The position numbers and the translations under genes are program-made. The notes under the pieces are model-generated. The model had not been told where the DNA came from, did not search any database, and saw nothing but the letters and a program-made list of their open reading frames with translations. From positions 73,633,958-73,697,957 of the forward strand of contig NC_029518.1 in the NCBI RefSeq assembly GCF_001577835.2: a DNA stretch of 64,000 bases. Direction: 5' to 3'. This document shows positions 38,627-50,100 of the stretch, one piece after another. Positions within the stretch are counted from its first letter, which is position 1, and every line of letters starts with the position of its first letter. Source of the DNA: Coturnix japonica (lineage: Eukaryota > Chordata > Aves > Galliformes > Phasianidae).

Positions 38627-40378
38627 ACATAATGCATATATATACATATTATACATAACAATGTAATGCAAACTAAATTGTTAGGGAAACAAAAACAAAC
38701 AACAACTTAGTCCATGCATAGAAACAAGTGTGAGAAAATAACGAACAAATAAATACAAGAACTGGAAATTATTTAATATTTTTCCAACTTTCTTTACAAA
38801 TCATTATATTTAGTCTGTAGGAGGACAGCTGATTTGGAAACCCACTGTATTTTTGCTGTTCATTCAGTATCGAGCCTTCACAAGGAAGGTGCTATTTTCT
38901 ACAGTCCATTCAATTTTTAGAATTTTGTTAATAAAGTATGAATAAATAGATCATGTCCAAATTGATTATTAAGGAAAAGTGTTTCTTATAGAATTCACGT
39001 GGCTCCCATTGACATGAATGGGAGATTTCATTCGATTTTATAATCTGATATTAAATGCAGCTTTTTGCGTAGCATTCCTTAAGATCTTGAAGTTAGAGAA
39101 CAGCTCTGCTTGTAATTCTTCTTGCTGTCATTTGCTGTTCTTCAGTCTTCGTTGCTTGAATTTCTGAGAATAAGTGCACGTATATTCCTGAAAATCATTT
39201 GTGAATGTAAATGATATAAAAATGAAACGCTTTAATGCGGGAAAAACTATGACTTCATTTGCCACACCATACTTCCTCGGGTGTTGCCTCAGCCGGGCTT
39301 TTCTGGGTCAACACACGTAAGAAAAACCTAACTGGAATCTGCCATCTAGTGGCAACATTCTGGCATAACGAGTACACAAAATGCAGTGATATTCTAATGT
39401 AACTTGCTTAAACTCCTTTCAAATATCAAAGCAATCAAAGGCGAAGAGTCAACAGAAATGCCCAAGAAGATAATGGAGCGGTTAGTGCAATTTCTAGTGC
39501 TGCAGACTTGTTGAAAAATCTTCAGGCTACTAAGAGAGAAAAGAATCTTTAACAAACCCAACAGCATTTCAACTAAGAAAATGAGCATTTATGAAAGCAT
39601 ATTATTGTACTTCTTGTTAGCATCGGTGCTGTTATATTATTTGAAATGGGTAAAATACCTCTTTTAATAGAGGTATTTAGATAGCTAAATTCTTCTGTTA
39701 GAAATTGCCTGTCAGAGCAGTATATTAAATAGAAAAACTGAAGACCAAGCTGTGAGCCAGCCTTTCAAAAGGACCTGGAAATTAATCAGAGAGCTCTCGT
39801 GTTACACTCAGAGCAAAACTAAACTGTGCCTTTCAAAGAGAAGGCAAATAATACTTCCTTTTTCATACTGTGGCTGGAATTTATCTTCCAGGCAATAGCA
39901 AAATTCAGCAGACTTGCTGAATAAAAGCAGCATCAGTTTCTAAGGAAAATGCAATTAAAAACAAATGACCACATACCTCTTTCTCATCCCTGCTTTAGAA
40001 TTGCCAGCAGGTTTTCGATGGTTTTGCTCAGATAGATAGGATTCAAGATACCCAACTTCAAATTGTCCTCCGCAGGACTCAGGTGTGGGGCTGAGCCTTA
40101 GTGTTCCTGTGGTACAATTTATTCAGCCATGTTATTCTTCCTTTCCAAGGGATGGATTTGACAGTGAAGAGGGAGCCAAGAGCCCTAGCATGGTACTAGT
40201 TAGGTTTCCCACTGCAGCATTAAACAGGGCAGTATTTACCAAACAGTGATGTTAGAGATAGTCTGCAAGGTATTTCCAGAAGAAAAATACTTCGCTAATG
40301 TCATTGTTCTTCATGATAGTAACTTGTAATTTGTTTCCAGTTTCATAAAACCAAATGTTTTGCTCTCTTTTCTTTTAG

Positions 40379-40849
40379 AGAGTGTCATCATTCACCAGTT
40401 ACGCATGAGCTCTAGATGAGTTACCACCCCAATATACTCTCTGTGTGCACTACCCTCCTAACCAGTTGGATGGATCACTGTAGAAGCCCTCTGCCATCAA
40501 CACCAGGGTCACTTGTGCTACTGATTATTCATGGGAGTCTTTATTGCTTCCATTAGATTTGATGTATTCTGTCTTGATAGAGCTTTAAGAACTAAGAAAC
40601 TGTTTTGATACAGCCAGAGGGAGAGAAGCAGTCTTTCTGCCAGCTGAATCTCACTTTTATTTGCAAAGCCTAAGGCACGTGCTTGATTTTGTTTGCCATA
40701 TAATTTATTTTTTTAATATACTTTGTAAAGTACTTGTCCCAAAGTTGCAATTCCTGTTGTCCGTGGTGCGTTTCTTTGTAGAATACACTGTTAAATCTGC
40801 CATCTGATATTTTTGTAGTAGAGCGAATGTAAAGAAAGGAAAAAATAAA
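40379..40849 (+). other. FILIP1: Candidate alternative FILIP1 terminal exon (weak)
   Basis: A strong pyrimidine tract and acceptor (GCTCTCTTTTCTTTTAG, ending 40378) precede a short frame. Joined in phase 1 it reads ESVIIHQLRMSSR then stop (40417-40419); joined in phase 0 it reads RVSSFTSYA then stop. A poly(A) signal follows at 40844-40849. Phase 1 would fit the weak donor just before the normal stop codon. It could equally be a chance acceptor. Confidence 0.25.
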
Positions 40850-43800
40850 TTCAACGGGATTTTCTGTTTAAAAGGAAAAAATACTCAGTGCAATTTTTTT
40901 GCCACCGTATCATTCTGTGAGACTAAATACTCCGATGACTGCTGTATGGAATTCGTACTATTGCATTATATTTCTTGCACTGTGTGATGGTTTGGCATCA
41001 AATTAAGTATAAAGGCCAATGCCTTGAAGTACAACTAGATTTACTCATTTTAGACAACGTAAGCCAGTTTTTAAAGCTGTGATGTTTTTCTATATAGTGT
41101 ATGTTTTTACTTATGCCTGTACCAAAAAAAAAAGTTGATTTTCATTACACTGTAACTAATAAATTTTCACAACTATGCAAATGTAATCAAGTGTTTCCAT
41201 TTGAAATTGATTTCCTGAAGTTGGAAGTATTTGCTTATGTCTTTGCTTGCAGGGAAGCTTTGGAAGTTAATTTTTCTGACTGCTTTCCACTGTGGCATCA
41301 CAGTGATGTGCACAGTCAAACTGGTTCTAATATTGTTTGTGATACAAAGAGGGATCTATCGCTGCGTGCTTAATGACATCATTGTTTCTAACCTGGTGCT
41401 CTCACTGCTTTGGCAGATACGTTTGCTTGACGTGATCAGACTATTCAGTGTAAGACTAATAGAACTCAATGAATGAGGTGCCATGTGGTGAACTGTGCAT
41501 TTTACACTGGCAGCTTTTCAAATAGCACCCAGAGAGCTCTGTGGCAGCTATACTTAAAATGATGTTTGAAGGAACGACACATAAAGCTGGATACAACCCC
41601 TGCAGGTTGAGGTGTTGTTGTTTTTTTTCTTACGTGGTTCATAATTAATTATTTTTAATCTAAGTCGTTGGCACATATTTAAAACGCTACTGCTATTTAA
41701 ATTGTAGAAGCTACCGGGATAAACTGGTTTTTAGAAGAGAAAACAATATTGCTTTCAGGAGATGCAAAGTGGGATGCCAGAAAAAGTGCGTTAACTCAGG
41801 GTCCCACTGAGAAAGAGTAGGCCGGCTACCTTTGAAGCTGGAATAGCACAGTGGTATGTAGTCAGTTTGATCTTCATGGTTTGGTTTGCTTGGCAATCAT
41901 GGGAGCTGTTGGCTCTTCTTGATATGAGCTCTGTACCAAGTACTGAAATTCTAGAGAGCCAGGATATCCTGTAACCTGGATGTACTTTTGTGGAGCTGAT
42001 CTGCACTGTGAGGAGTTAGCTGATATGCCAGGGAGCTACTGGATACTCTAAACAAAACAAATGCTGTTTCTGCTTGCAAAACTTATTTCCTGGTATAGCT
42101 TTTGACTACACCAGAGCTTCAGCTGGTACACCGTGTTTGTAAAGGAGGCTTGTGGTGGCTTTTTGTTTGTTTGTTTTGTTTTGTTTTCACAGCTGATAAT
42201 ATGTGCCAATAAACACAGCAGTGTCTGTAAGCAGTATTTTAGAGTGAGTTCAATATTCCAGCTTTCATAGAGTAAAAAATTCAGGTAAAGCACGTTTACT
42301 GTGTGCCACATTTCAACTTACTGTGCAGTAGAATGAATGTAGTACTGACCAAAACCTCCTATTTTCCAAGCATTGCTTGTGAATTAAGAACTATCCATGA
42401 GTTCACCAGGAATGAAAGTGCCAGCGGTTTGAAAGTGACACTGACAGGCCTGAAGTGAACTTTTACTTATGGGTAAAATTTAAGTACAATCATACTTCAA
42501 AGTTGAGTCTGATTGGTTGGATATTAGGTTTGATTAGGTCTGAGTCTGATTTGAGAAGGAATTCCAATCAAGGGATAAACTATTTTTCCTTGTCTAGATT
42601 TTCATTTAAAGCTGATTCAGTATGAGTGTATGCATAAGCTGTCCCCTGTTGTTTTATGATTCCTAAACAAATACACAGACATTTACGGCTTCGCAAATGC
42701 ATTAAGTTTTTAAGGTTTTAAAAAATAAAGATTTGTTTAAAGCATTAATACAGTCTTGTTGTACTTGAAGTCATTTAGATTTTAATGTGTGGTAATGAAC
42801 TGCAGCGCTCTAAAGGAGAATAGCAACCCTGGTCACAAAAGATCATTGCTGACATACACTATTGCATCAACGATACTGGTTTATGCAGATAGAATAATTT
42901 CTCTTCTGACACTTTGTAGGAAGCAAAGTGTTTCATTAAGGCATCCAGTCAGTCAAGTTCACACATGCAAAGGGTGCTCTGACAGGTGTATTTCATCTTA
43001 TGCAGTTATGTTCCTGCCCATTTTGCACATTACCAAATCTGGATTTGAATCTAAAACAAATTAAGAAAGTGCATTAACCACATAATTGGCCGATACTCAG
43101 GGGACACTCAGGAAGAAAGGTAATAATGTAGATTAAAAATGGGATTCATTTCTACAGTTATTGCTGTTACAAAAGAAGTGATCATGAAGTGCTTTCATAT
43201 TAAGACAAAGCAGAGGCCACTTTGGACTATGGATAGCAGTAACTTTTAAGCAATGGAAAAATCAGTGAATGATCTGCGTTTCCTATAAAATACTATTATT
43301 GCCTACAAAGGTTTGAAAGCCCTATTTTAGTATAATTACAGGTGATAAAAAACGACATCTATTAGAAAATCTGGTGTATTTTGGCTTCTATAAAAGACTC
43401 TATTACACTGTGCTTTCCGTTTGCCTCATTGTGATAAACAGTTGGACACAAAGAGATAAAACTTGCTGTTTTGTAGAACAATCTGTGATGTAGGAACGAT
43501 GACAGAAATAGAAAATGGAGGTTACTGCCCTGAATACTCCACTTTCTACTGTGAAATGCTCCATTTTAGCTCTTCCTCTGAACAGTAACATTTAGTTTGA
43601 TGTTGAAGGCTTTACATTAATGCTTTTTTTTTCCTATGTAGATTTGCTGACTGAATTGATCTGTTTGGCAGTTTTATTAGCCTTAATTGACTATTCTCTG
43701 TATTAGAGTTTATAACAGCATGAAGTTTTATTCCATTCAATTTTACTTTAAAGAGCATCAATTATTTTTTTTTTTTTTCTAGAAATAAGAAGATGATGTG

Positions 43801-43924
43801 ATAGAGTAAGTGCCAGAAGATGGTTTAGGGAGACTTAATGAAATATGATTAAAAGTAAAAGCCAATTGATGGTCTTTTAGATTAACTACAGTACAGTCAT
43901 TTTTGTAATATCTGTGCAGATTTA

Positions 43925-44560
43925 ATAAGACTGGAATCAGCTTATTGTCCATCAGGACCCACAAGTCCTTCTCTGCAGGGCTGCTCTCAATGAGTCTATA
44001 CTCGTACCTGGTATTGCCTCAACCCGAGTGCAATGCCATGCACTTGGCCTTGCTGAACCTCATTAGGTTCTCATGTACCTGCTTTTAGAGCTTGCCCACG
44101 TCCTACCCTTCTATTGCATAAACTGCACCACTCAGCTTGGTGTCATCAGCAAACTTCCCCACCAGGATGAGAGCCTGTGAGCATGATGTCTCTTGCAGCT
44201 GAAGCACCTCGATCAGGTGGCCTGTAGTAGATCTTGACCACCAGATACCCAGTCTCTAGTTTTAACCCACAGGCTCTCATCCTGTTTCTGACTGTTTCTC
44301 AGAGCCAGCTCCTTGCAGTCTATCCACTTCTTAACACAGAGGGCAACTCCCCCACCCCTCCTACCTTGCCTATCCCTTCTAAAAAGCTTATAGCCCTCAG
44401 TCATGGTATTCCAGTTACGTGAGTCATCCCACCGCGTTTCCATGACTGCAATAAGACAGCAGATTTCCAATTGCTCCATCGTGTCTAATTCCTCTTGCTT
44501 ATTTCCCATGCTGAGCACGTTACTACAGAGGCACTTCAGCTGGGCTTTTGGCCACGTTAC
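43925..44560 (-). mobile_element. CR1 LINE internal fragment: endonuclease joined to reverse transcriptase by internal deletion
   Basis: On the minus strand, 44518 down to about 44210 encodes the N-terminal part of the CR1 endonuclease (GYKLFRRDRQGRRGGGVALCV, close to the usual CR1 block). From about 44160 down to 43925 come reverse-transcriptase residues (FADDTKLSGAV, ENLMRFSKAKC, ESSPAEKDL). The sequence between them is missing, so this is an internally deleted copy. Sequence up to about 44760 may also be CR1 but I cannot place it. Confidence 0.75.
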
Positions 44561-44938
44561 CTTCTGGGCAGAGCCCTCTCAAAACCTCCTGGGATAAATC
44601 TGTGATTTTCCCCACCATTGCCTCCTGAAGTGACAGCGTTCCCTGAGTTTTCTCTGTTACTCAGCAGTACATTCAAGCCCTTCCCCCTTTAAATCTAGTT
44701 TAAAATCCTGGTGATGAGCCATACCAGCTCACTGCCAAGCATATTTCAACCCCTCCTGCTCAGTTGTGTCCTCTCCTACATCAGCTTTCCCAGTTTAAGG
44801 TCTGTCTTAGATCACACCACCCAAAGCCCTGGGCACGACATCAATCACGCACCCATTCCATTCATTCAACCAGTCTGTTCTTGTCCTCCTGCCTGGATCC
44901 CAGTTCTCCAACAAGAAGGACCGGAGAGAACACTGCCT

Positions 44939-44949
44939 AAAAAAAAAAA
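44939..44949 (-). terminator. Pol III terminator of tRNA-Gly
   Basis: Eleven A residues on the plus strand are an oligo-T on the minus strand. They start 7 nt beyond the tRNA 3' end. Confidence 0.85.
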
Positions 44950-44955
44950 CTGGGA

Positions 44956-45027
44956 TGCGTTGGCCGGGAATCGAACCCGGGTCAACTGCTTGGAAGGCAG
45001 CTATGCTCACCACTATACCACCAACGC
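44956..45027 (-). tRNA. tRNA-Gly (anticodon TCC)
   Basis: On the minus strand a 72-nt cloverleaf starts at 45027 (GCGTTGG) and ends at 44956 with the matching acceptor strand and an A discriminator base. The A box is TGGTATAGTGGTGA, the anticodon loop is CTTCCAA with anticodon TCC, and the B box is GGTTCGATTCC. All stems pair by eye. It matches vertebrate tRNA-Gly-TCC essentially throughout, as remembered. A run of T on the minus strand (44939-44949) supplies a Pol III terminator a few bases after the 3' end. It supplies glycine for GGA and GGG codons. It lies antisense to its neighbours, between FILIP1 and TMEM30A. Confidence 0.96.
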
Positions 45028-45319
45028 AGCTGCCAGAATGAGGGCCTAATAAATCTGTTCACCTTCCCACACATTAAAAAGGAACATTACAAATGTGTAT
45101 TTTTATTAGGAGTTTTTGTTCTGTATCTGTTTTTCTTACGACTGCACACAAATCAATCTGAAGTGCACTATACTGCACAGCACCTCAGTGTAAAACTTCA
45201 TTACTGTGAACTTCGTAGGTAGTAGTTGCTTGGATATAAATGAATTGCCTTAATATAAACCTGTGCAATAACATTCAACCGAGAGCAGGCAATAAGGTAA
45301 AACAGAGAGATAACAGAAG

Positions 45320-45750
45320 CACAGAATTACTGATGTTGGAAAACACCTCTATGATCATCTAGTGCAACCACCCACCTACCACCAATATCACCCACTAAGC
45401 TGAGTCCCCTAGTACCACATTTATCCTTTCCTTCAACACCTCCAGGAACAGTGACTCCACCACTTCCCTGGGCAGCCTGTTCCAATGCAGTTCAATCCAC
45501 TCTTTCTGAACAGAAATTCTTCCTAACAGGCAATGTAAACCTTCCCTGGTGCAACTTGAGGCCATTCCCTCCATCTTATTGCTACTGCCTGGGAGAAGAG
45601 GCTGCCAAACACCTTGCCACAACATCCATCCAGGTGACTCTAGAAAGCAATAAGGTCTTCCCCAAGCCTCCTTTTCTTCAGATGGAACAATCTCAGCTCC
45701 CTCAGCTGCTCCCTGTGCTCAAGATTCATCTCCAGTTTAGTTGCCCTTAA
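45320..45750 (-). mobile_element. CR1 LINE 3' end
   Basis: A minus-strand CR1 3' region with the typical ORF2 tail ([18 protein letters not shown]) and a worn tail near 45325. It lies between the tRNA gene and TMEM30A. Confidence 0.82.
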
Positions 45751-46097
45751 ATAATGAAGTATTAAAGCTAATATTCTTTATTTCTCTAAAGAATGGAAGT
45801 AAGTTTCCCCAAGGGCTGGCAGATAAATACACCTGCTGACAGAAGCAGAAGGTGTATTTAGTTCCCACACCACAAGACAGCAGGATCCATCTGATGAACT
45901 CTGTGCCAAAGTTCCCAGCACCAGTCCAATGGGGACTGCAAAACGTGGTGCCCTGTGGTGTCTTTGCACAGATGGAGGGATGCCTTTCCATCAGGCTTCT
46001 GTGGTGGCTGCACTAAGGTGATCTTTCATTGATGGAGGCTATGAAGATGCTGGCTGTCCAGGAGGTGACAGCGTGGCATAGAGGGCATGTGATTCCC

Positions 46098-46587
46098 TCT
46101 AGGTACTGGAGCAGGTCCAGAGAAGGGCAATGAGGCTTGTGAAGGGTTTGGAGAATCAGCCCTACAAGGAGAGGCTGAGGGAGCTGGGGCTGTTTAGTCT
46201 GGGGAAAAGGAGTCTGAGGGGAGACTTTATTGCTCTGAAGATATTATAGTATCTGAAAGGTGCCTACAGTGAGAGTGGGGCAGGTCTCTTCTCACTGGTG
46301 ACAGGAGACAGGACGAGGGGAAATGGCCTCAAGTTGTGCCAGGGCAAGTTTAGGTTGGATATTAGGAAACACTTCTTTACAGAAAGGGTAGTTAGGTACT
46401 GGAATAGGCTCCCCAGGGAGGTGGTTGAATCGCCATCCCTGGATGTGTGTAAGAGCCGTTTGGATGTGGTGCTCAGGGATATGATTTAGTGTAGGGTTGT
46501 TAGAGTTAGGGTACTGGTTAGGCTGCAGTTGGACTCGATGATCTTCAAGGTCCTTTCCAACCTGGGTAATTCTATGATTCTATGACG
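46098..46587 (+). mobile_element. CR1 LINE ORF2 C-terminus and 3' end abutting the TMEM30A promoter
   Basis: It encodes the ORF2 end ([17 protein letters not shown], then [17 protein letters not shown]) and ends with ATTCTATGATTCTATGA at 46570-46586. Its tail is directly joined to the TMEM30A CpG island. It belongs to the same subfamily as the minus-strand copies at 47802 and 56341. Confidence 0.9.
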
Positions 46588-46589
46588 CT

Positions 46590-47170
46590 TTCCCCTGAGT
46601 AGACAATGCGCATGCGCTGTGCGCTCCGGCCAGGCGGAAGGATACAATGAGGCCCAGCCGCCGCTCTTCCCCTGAGCATGCGCAGCTCCGTCACAGCCGT
46701 TTCCTGTCCACCGGACGCCACTGTTACGTCATCAACAGCGCGCCTTTCAACAGCGCGCCCTCCCCCGAGAGCGCAGGCGCGGCGTCCGTGGGTCACGTGT
46801 TGTGTGGGCGGGCGGGGCTGCCGGCGGTGTGGGCGGGCGGCGCCATGGCGGTCAACTACAGCGCCAAGGAGGAAGCGGACGGGCACCCCGCGGGCGGAGG
46901 GACGGGCGGCGTGGCCGCGGCGGGCGGCGGCGGAGCGGTGAAGACCCGCAAGCCGGATAACACGGCGTTCAAACAGCAGCGCCTGCCCGCCTGGCAGCCC
47001 ATCCTGACGGCGGGCACGGTGCTGCCGGCCTTCTTCATCATCGGCCTCATCTTCATCCCCATCGGTATCGGTATCTTCGTCACCTCCAACAACATCCGCG
47101 AGTTCGAGGTGAGCGGGGAACGGGTCTGCCCTCAGTGTGGGGCATTGGGGAGGAAGGGAGGAAGCGGGAG
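46590..47170 (+). promoter_or_regulatory. TMEM30A: TMEM30A CpG-island promoter
   Basis: A CG-dense block surrounds exon 1. Visible motifs are a near-perfect NRF1 site TGCGCATGCGC (46607-46617), a second NRF1-like AGCATGCGCAG (from 46676), CRE-like TTACGTCA (46724-46731), and an E-box GTCACGTG (46792-46799) of the USF/TFE type. A 13-bp direct repeat TCAACAGCGCGCC occurs at 46732 and 46747. There is no TATA box, which suits a housekeeping gene. The start site is probably between about 46690 and 46830. Confidence 0.85.
46845..47108 (+). CDS. TMEM30A: TMEM30A coding exon 1
   Basis: 88 codons. The N-terminal cytosolic tail is [13 protein letters not shown], then a Gly/Ala-rich stretch at residues 16-31 that is longer than in human. 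The invariant [20 protein letters not shown] block and TM1 follow. The donor is GAG|GTGAGC, phase 0. Two upstream ATGs (46647 in frame, 46678 out of frame) would matter only if transcription began upstream of them. Confidence 0.97.
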
Positions 47171-50100
47171 GGGACAGCTGTGTAGGGAGGAGGTTGGGAA
47201 ACAGAGTCACAGAATCACAGAATGACCCGGGTTGGAAGGGACCTCAAGGATCATGTAGCTCCAACCCCCCTGCCTGGCAGGGCCACCAAACATACACCTT
47301 TACTAGATCAGGTTGCCCAGGGCCCCGTCCAACCTGGTCTTGAACACCTCCAAGGACGGGGCATCCACAACCTCCCTGGGCAGCCTGTTCCAGGGCCTCA
47401 CCACTCTCCTAGTGAAGAACTTACCCCTAACATCCAACCTAAATCTTCCCTCTTTTAACTTAAAACCATTTCCCCGTGTCCTGCTATTGTCAGCAGAAGA
47501 GTCCCAGTAACTAAAATTCCTGTCAAGGAAATGCCGAAGTGGAGGGGGAAATAGAAGATTGAAGCATGTTGTGCTGTGTCTGGATGCTGCGTTTAAGCTT
47601 CTCACCTGGAAGCTGCAGGGATATGCACGTCTGGACATTGGCACTGGTGCTTCAGAGCACACTGCTCTGTTTGCAATATGCCGGTTGTTAAAGTAACATG
47701 CGGTCTTATGCTGATATTACGAGAGATGTGTATTTATCCAAATATATTTACCACATCTTTTCATTCTGATTGGATCGGGGTTGATCCTTAAGGATGACAA
47801 CTTCATAGAATCATAGTATTACTCAGGTTGGAAAAGACCTTGAAGATCATCAAGTCCAACCGCAGCCTAACCAGTACCCTAACTCTAACAACCCTACACT
47901 AAATCATATCCCTGAGCACCACATCCAAATGGCTCCTAAACACATCTAGGGATGGCGATTCAACTACCTCCCTGGGGAAGCCTATTCCAGTGCTTAACTA
48001 TTCTTTCCATAAAGAAGTTCTTCCTAATATCCAACATAAACTTGCCCTGGCGCAACTTCATCAGAGTTTCCTCTGAGTCCAGAGCTGTAAATGAAGTTCA
48101 GGTTGGATGTTAGGAAGAACTTCTCTGGGCGGATGGTCAGGGGCTGGAATGGGCTGCACAAGGAGCTGGCAGTTACTGTCCTTGGAGGAGTTCAAGAAAT
48201 GTTTAGATGCAGTACTAAGGGATGTAGTTTAGTGGGGAAATGGTGGTGGTTAGGTGCATGATTGGACTACATGATCTTAGGGATCTTTTCTAACCTTAAT
48301 GGTTCCATGACTCCTTGTGGCCCTGTCATTGCTGTATGTATATTCACTGGAACAGGTTGCCCAAGGAGGCTGTGGATGCCCCATCCCTGGAGTTATTCAA
48401 GGCCAGGCTGGATGTGGCTGTGGGCAGCCTGGTCTGGTGGTTGGTGACCCTGCACATAGCAATGGGGTTGAAACCAGATGGTCATTGTGGTACTTCTCAA
48501 CCCAGGCTGTTCTGTGATTCTGTGAAGCGTTACACACTGTGTCTGCTTAGCAGCTCACTTACATACTGCTGTAAAGCTCAAGCAGGAGCCACAAGGCATC
48601 TGCTCCATCCTAAGCTGTACAGTTAGTGCGACTAACGCTGCCCTACACAGATAAACTGCATCCGTGAAGCAGTGTTGGCCGCTTACATTTGGAAATGTAA
48701 TAGCAGGTTTCAAGGTATAGGAAAAAATGTACTTTGTTTTTTGTCAAGTGTGTTTGTCGCTTGTGTTATCCATCTCCCCTTGGTTGGATTTTATTGTTCT
48801 GGGAATAGGGTTTGTGAGTTCTGTGAGTCTGATGCTGTGATCAAACAGTTCAGGTATACAAGTAAAAGGAGGAAGCTTGTGTTCTGTTCTTTGATCCTAA
48901 TGCTTTTCTGTGAAGTGTTTTAATACAGAAATAGTGGAGGGGGGGATAGTGTGTGTGTGTGTGCATGTGGTAGATGTGCACACACACATCTACCTCAGAT
49001 CCTGACCTGGTGCTCTGGCTTTTCTTAGTAACCTCCAGATGTTATTCCCAGAGAGCCATTGATGTAACTGGGAGACGAGGCATCTAAAAGCGAGGTGCGG
49101 TGACTAAGCTCATTTAAAATTGTAGCTGGGGGAGGAAGCAGAGCTACTTATTTACACCCACCTCAGACAATAGCCTGCTCGTGAGCTGCCTCTGTGTATA
49201 GCAGCCTGAAAGCCTGGTGTATTGTAACTGAATCGGGTGTATAATTGATGTCCCCAAATACATATTTGTGTACGGTTCATATTATCCCTAGGCCTGTCCC
49301 GGAACTTGATGCTGCAGCCTCCGAGAACTGCACTGTTATTATGTGAGCGCAAGCAGTGAGATGTGGCCTTTCCATTGATTTCCTTTAGAAGCTCTCTTGA
49401 ATTTAAATGTGGAAGATGTCCAAAATCTGAAGTGTCTGAGGATTATGGGTTGGTTTTTGTGTGTGCACTGGTTGTTCTCTATCCTTTTCTCACTGTTTCA
49501 AAGCAGGAAATGGTTCATTTGAGTGAAATATGAGGAAAAAGCTTCAGAAGTGTCTATTTTCTGCTTTATACTGTTGAAGAAGGCCAATGTGGGCCTATTT
49601 TTTCTGGTTTGTTTTTAGAATTCATAAGAACTGTTGACAGCACGTTAAGATGTGATATACATTGAGCAATGTCTGGGATACTGAGTGAACAGGAAGCACA
49701 TCCCAGTGCTGTGATTGCTGCTGTGAATTGTTTAACAGTAATTAAGACCAGACCCAAAGGCACTGCTAGGAATGAGGAACTGAGATGAGGTGTGTGACTG
49801 TCGTGTGCGTCTTCAGTGCCGTGTGTGGTTCTAGTTGCCCAATCATCAAAATGATGGGAAACATAATGAAATCTGCAGAGATGGATATAGAGGGATTAAA
49901 AAAAAAAAAGAAAAGAAAAGAAAAACAGACTGATTGGATGCCTTTTATTACAGGAAGTGACCAAGGATAGTAATTGCAGGTCCAGAGCAGAGGAGCTGAG
50001 GGGAGGCCTGATGGCGGCTGCAGCTCCTCACAGGGAGCAGAGGGGCAGCACTGAGCTCTGCTCTGTGTGACAGCGACAGGGCCCGAAGGAACGGCATGGA

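Larger units (their letters stand above)
34541..43924. other. AT-rich intergenic region downstream of FILIP1
   Basis: Apart from one short CR1 (38518-38626), poly-T runs (about 34650-34668 and 37286-37308) and scattered AATAAA signals (for example 40844 and 41158) I see no gene. A candidate alternative FILIP1 terminal exon at 40379 is described in the findings. Confidence 0.6.

Noticed and set aside
46572-47210. 212-codon minus-strand frame opposite TMEM30A exon 1
   Set aside because: It is an antisense shadow of the CpG island and exon 1, with Arg/His/Asp-rich low complexity.
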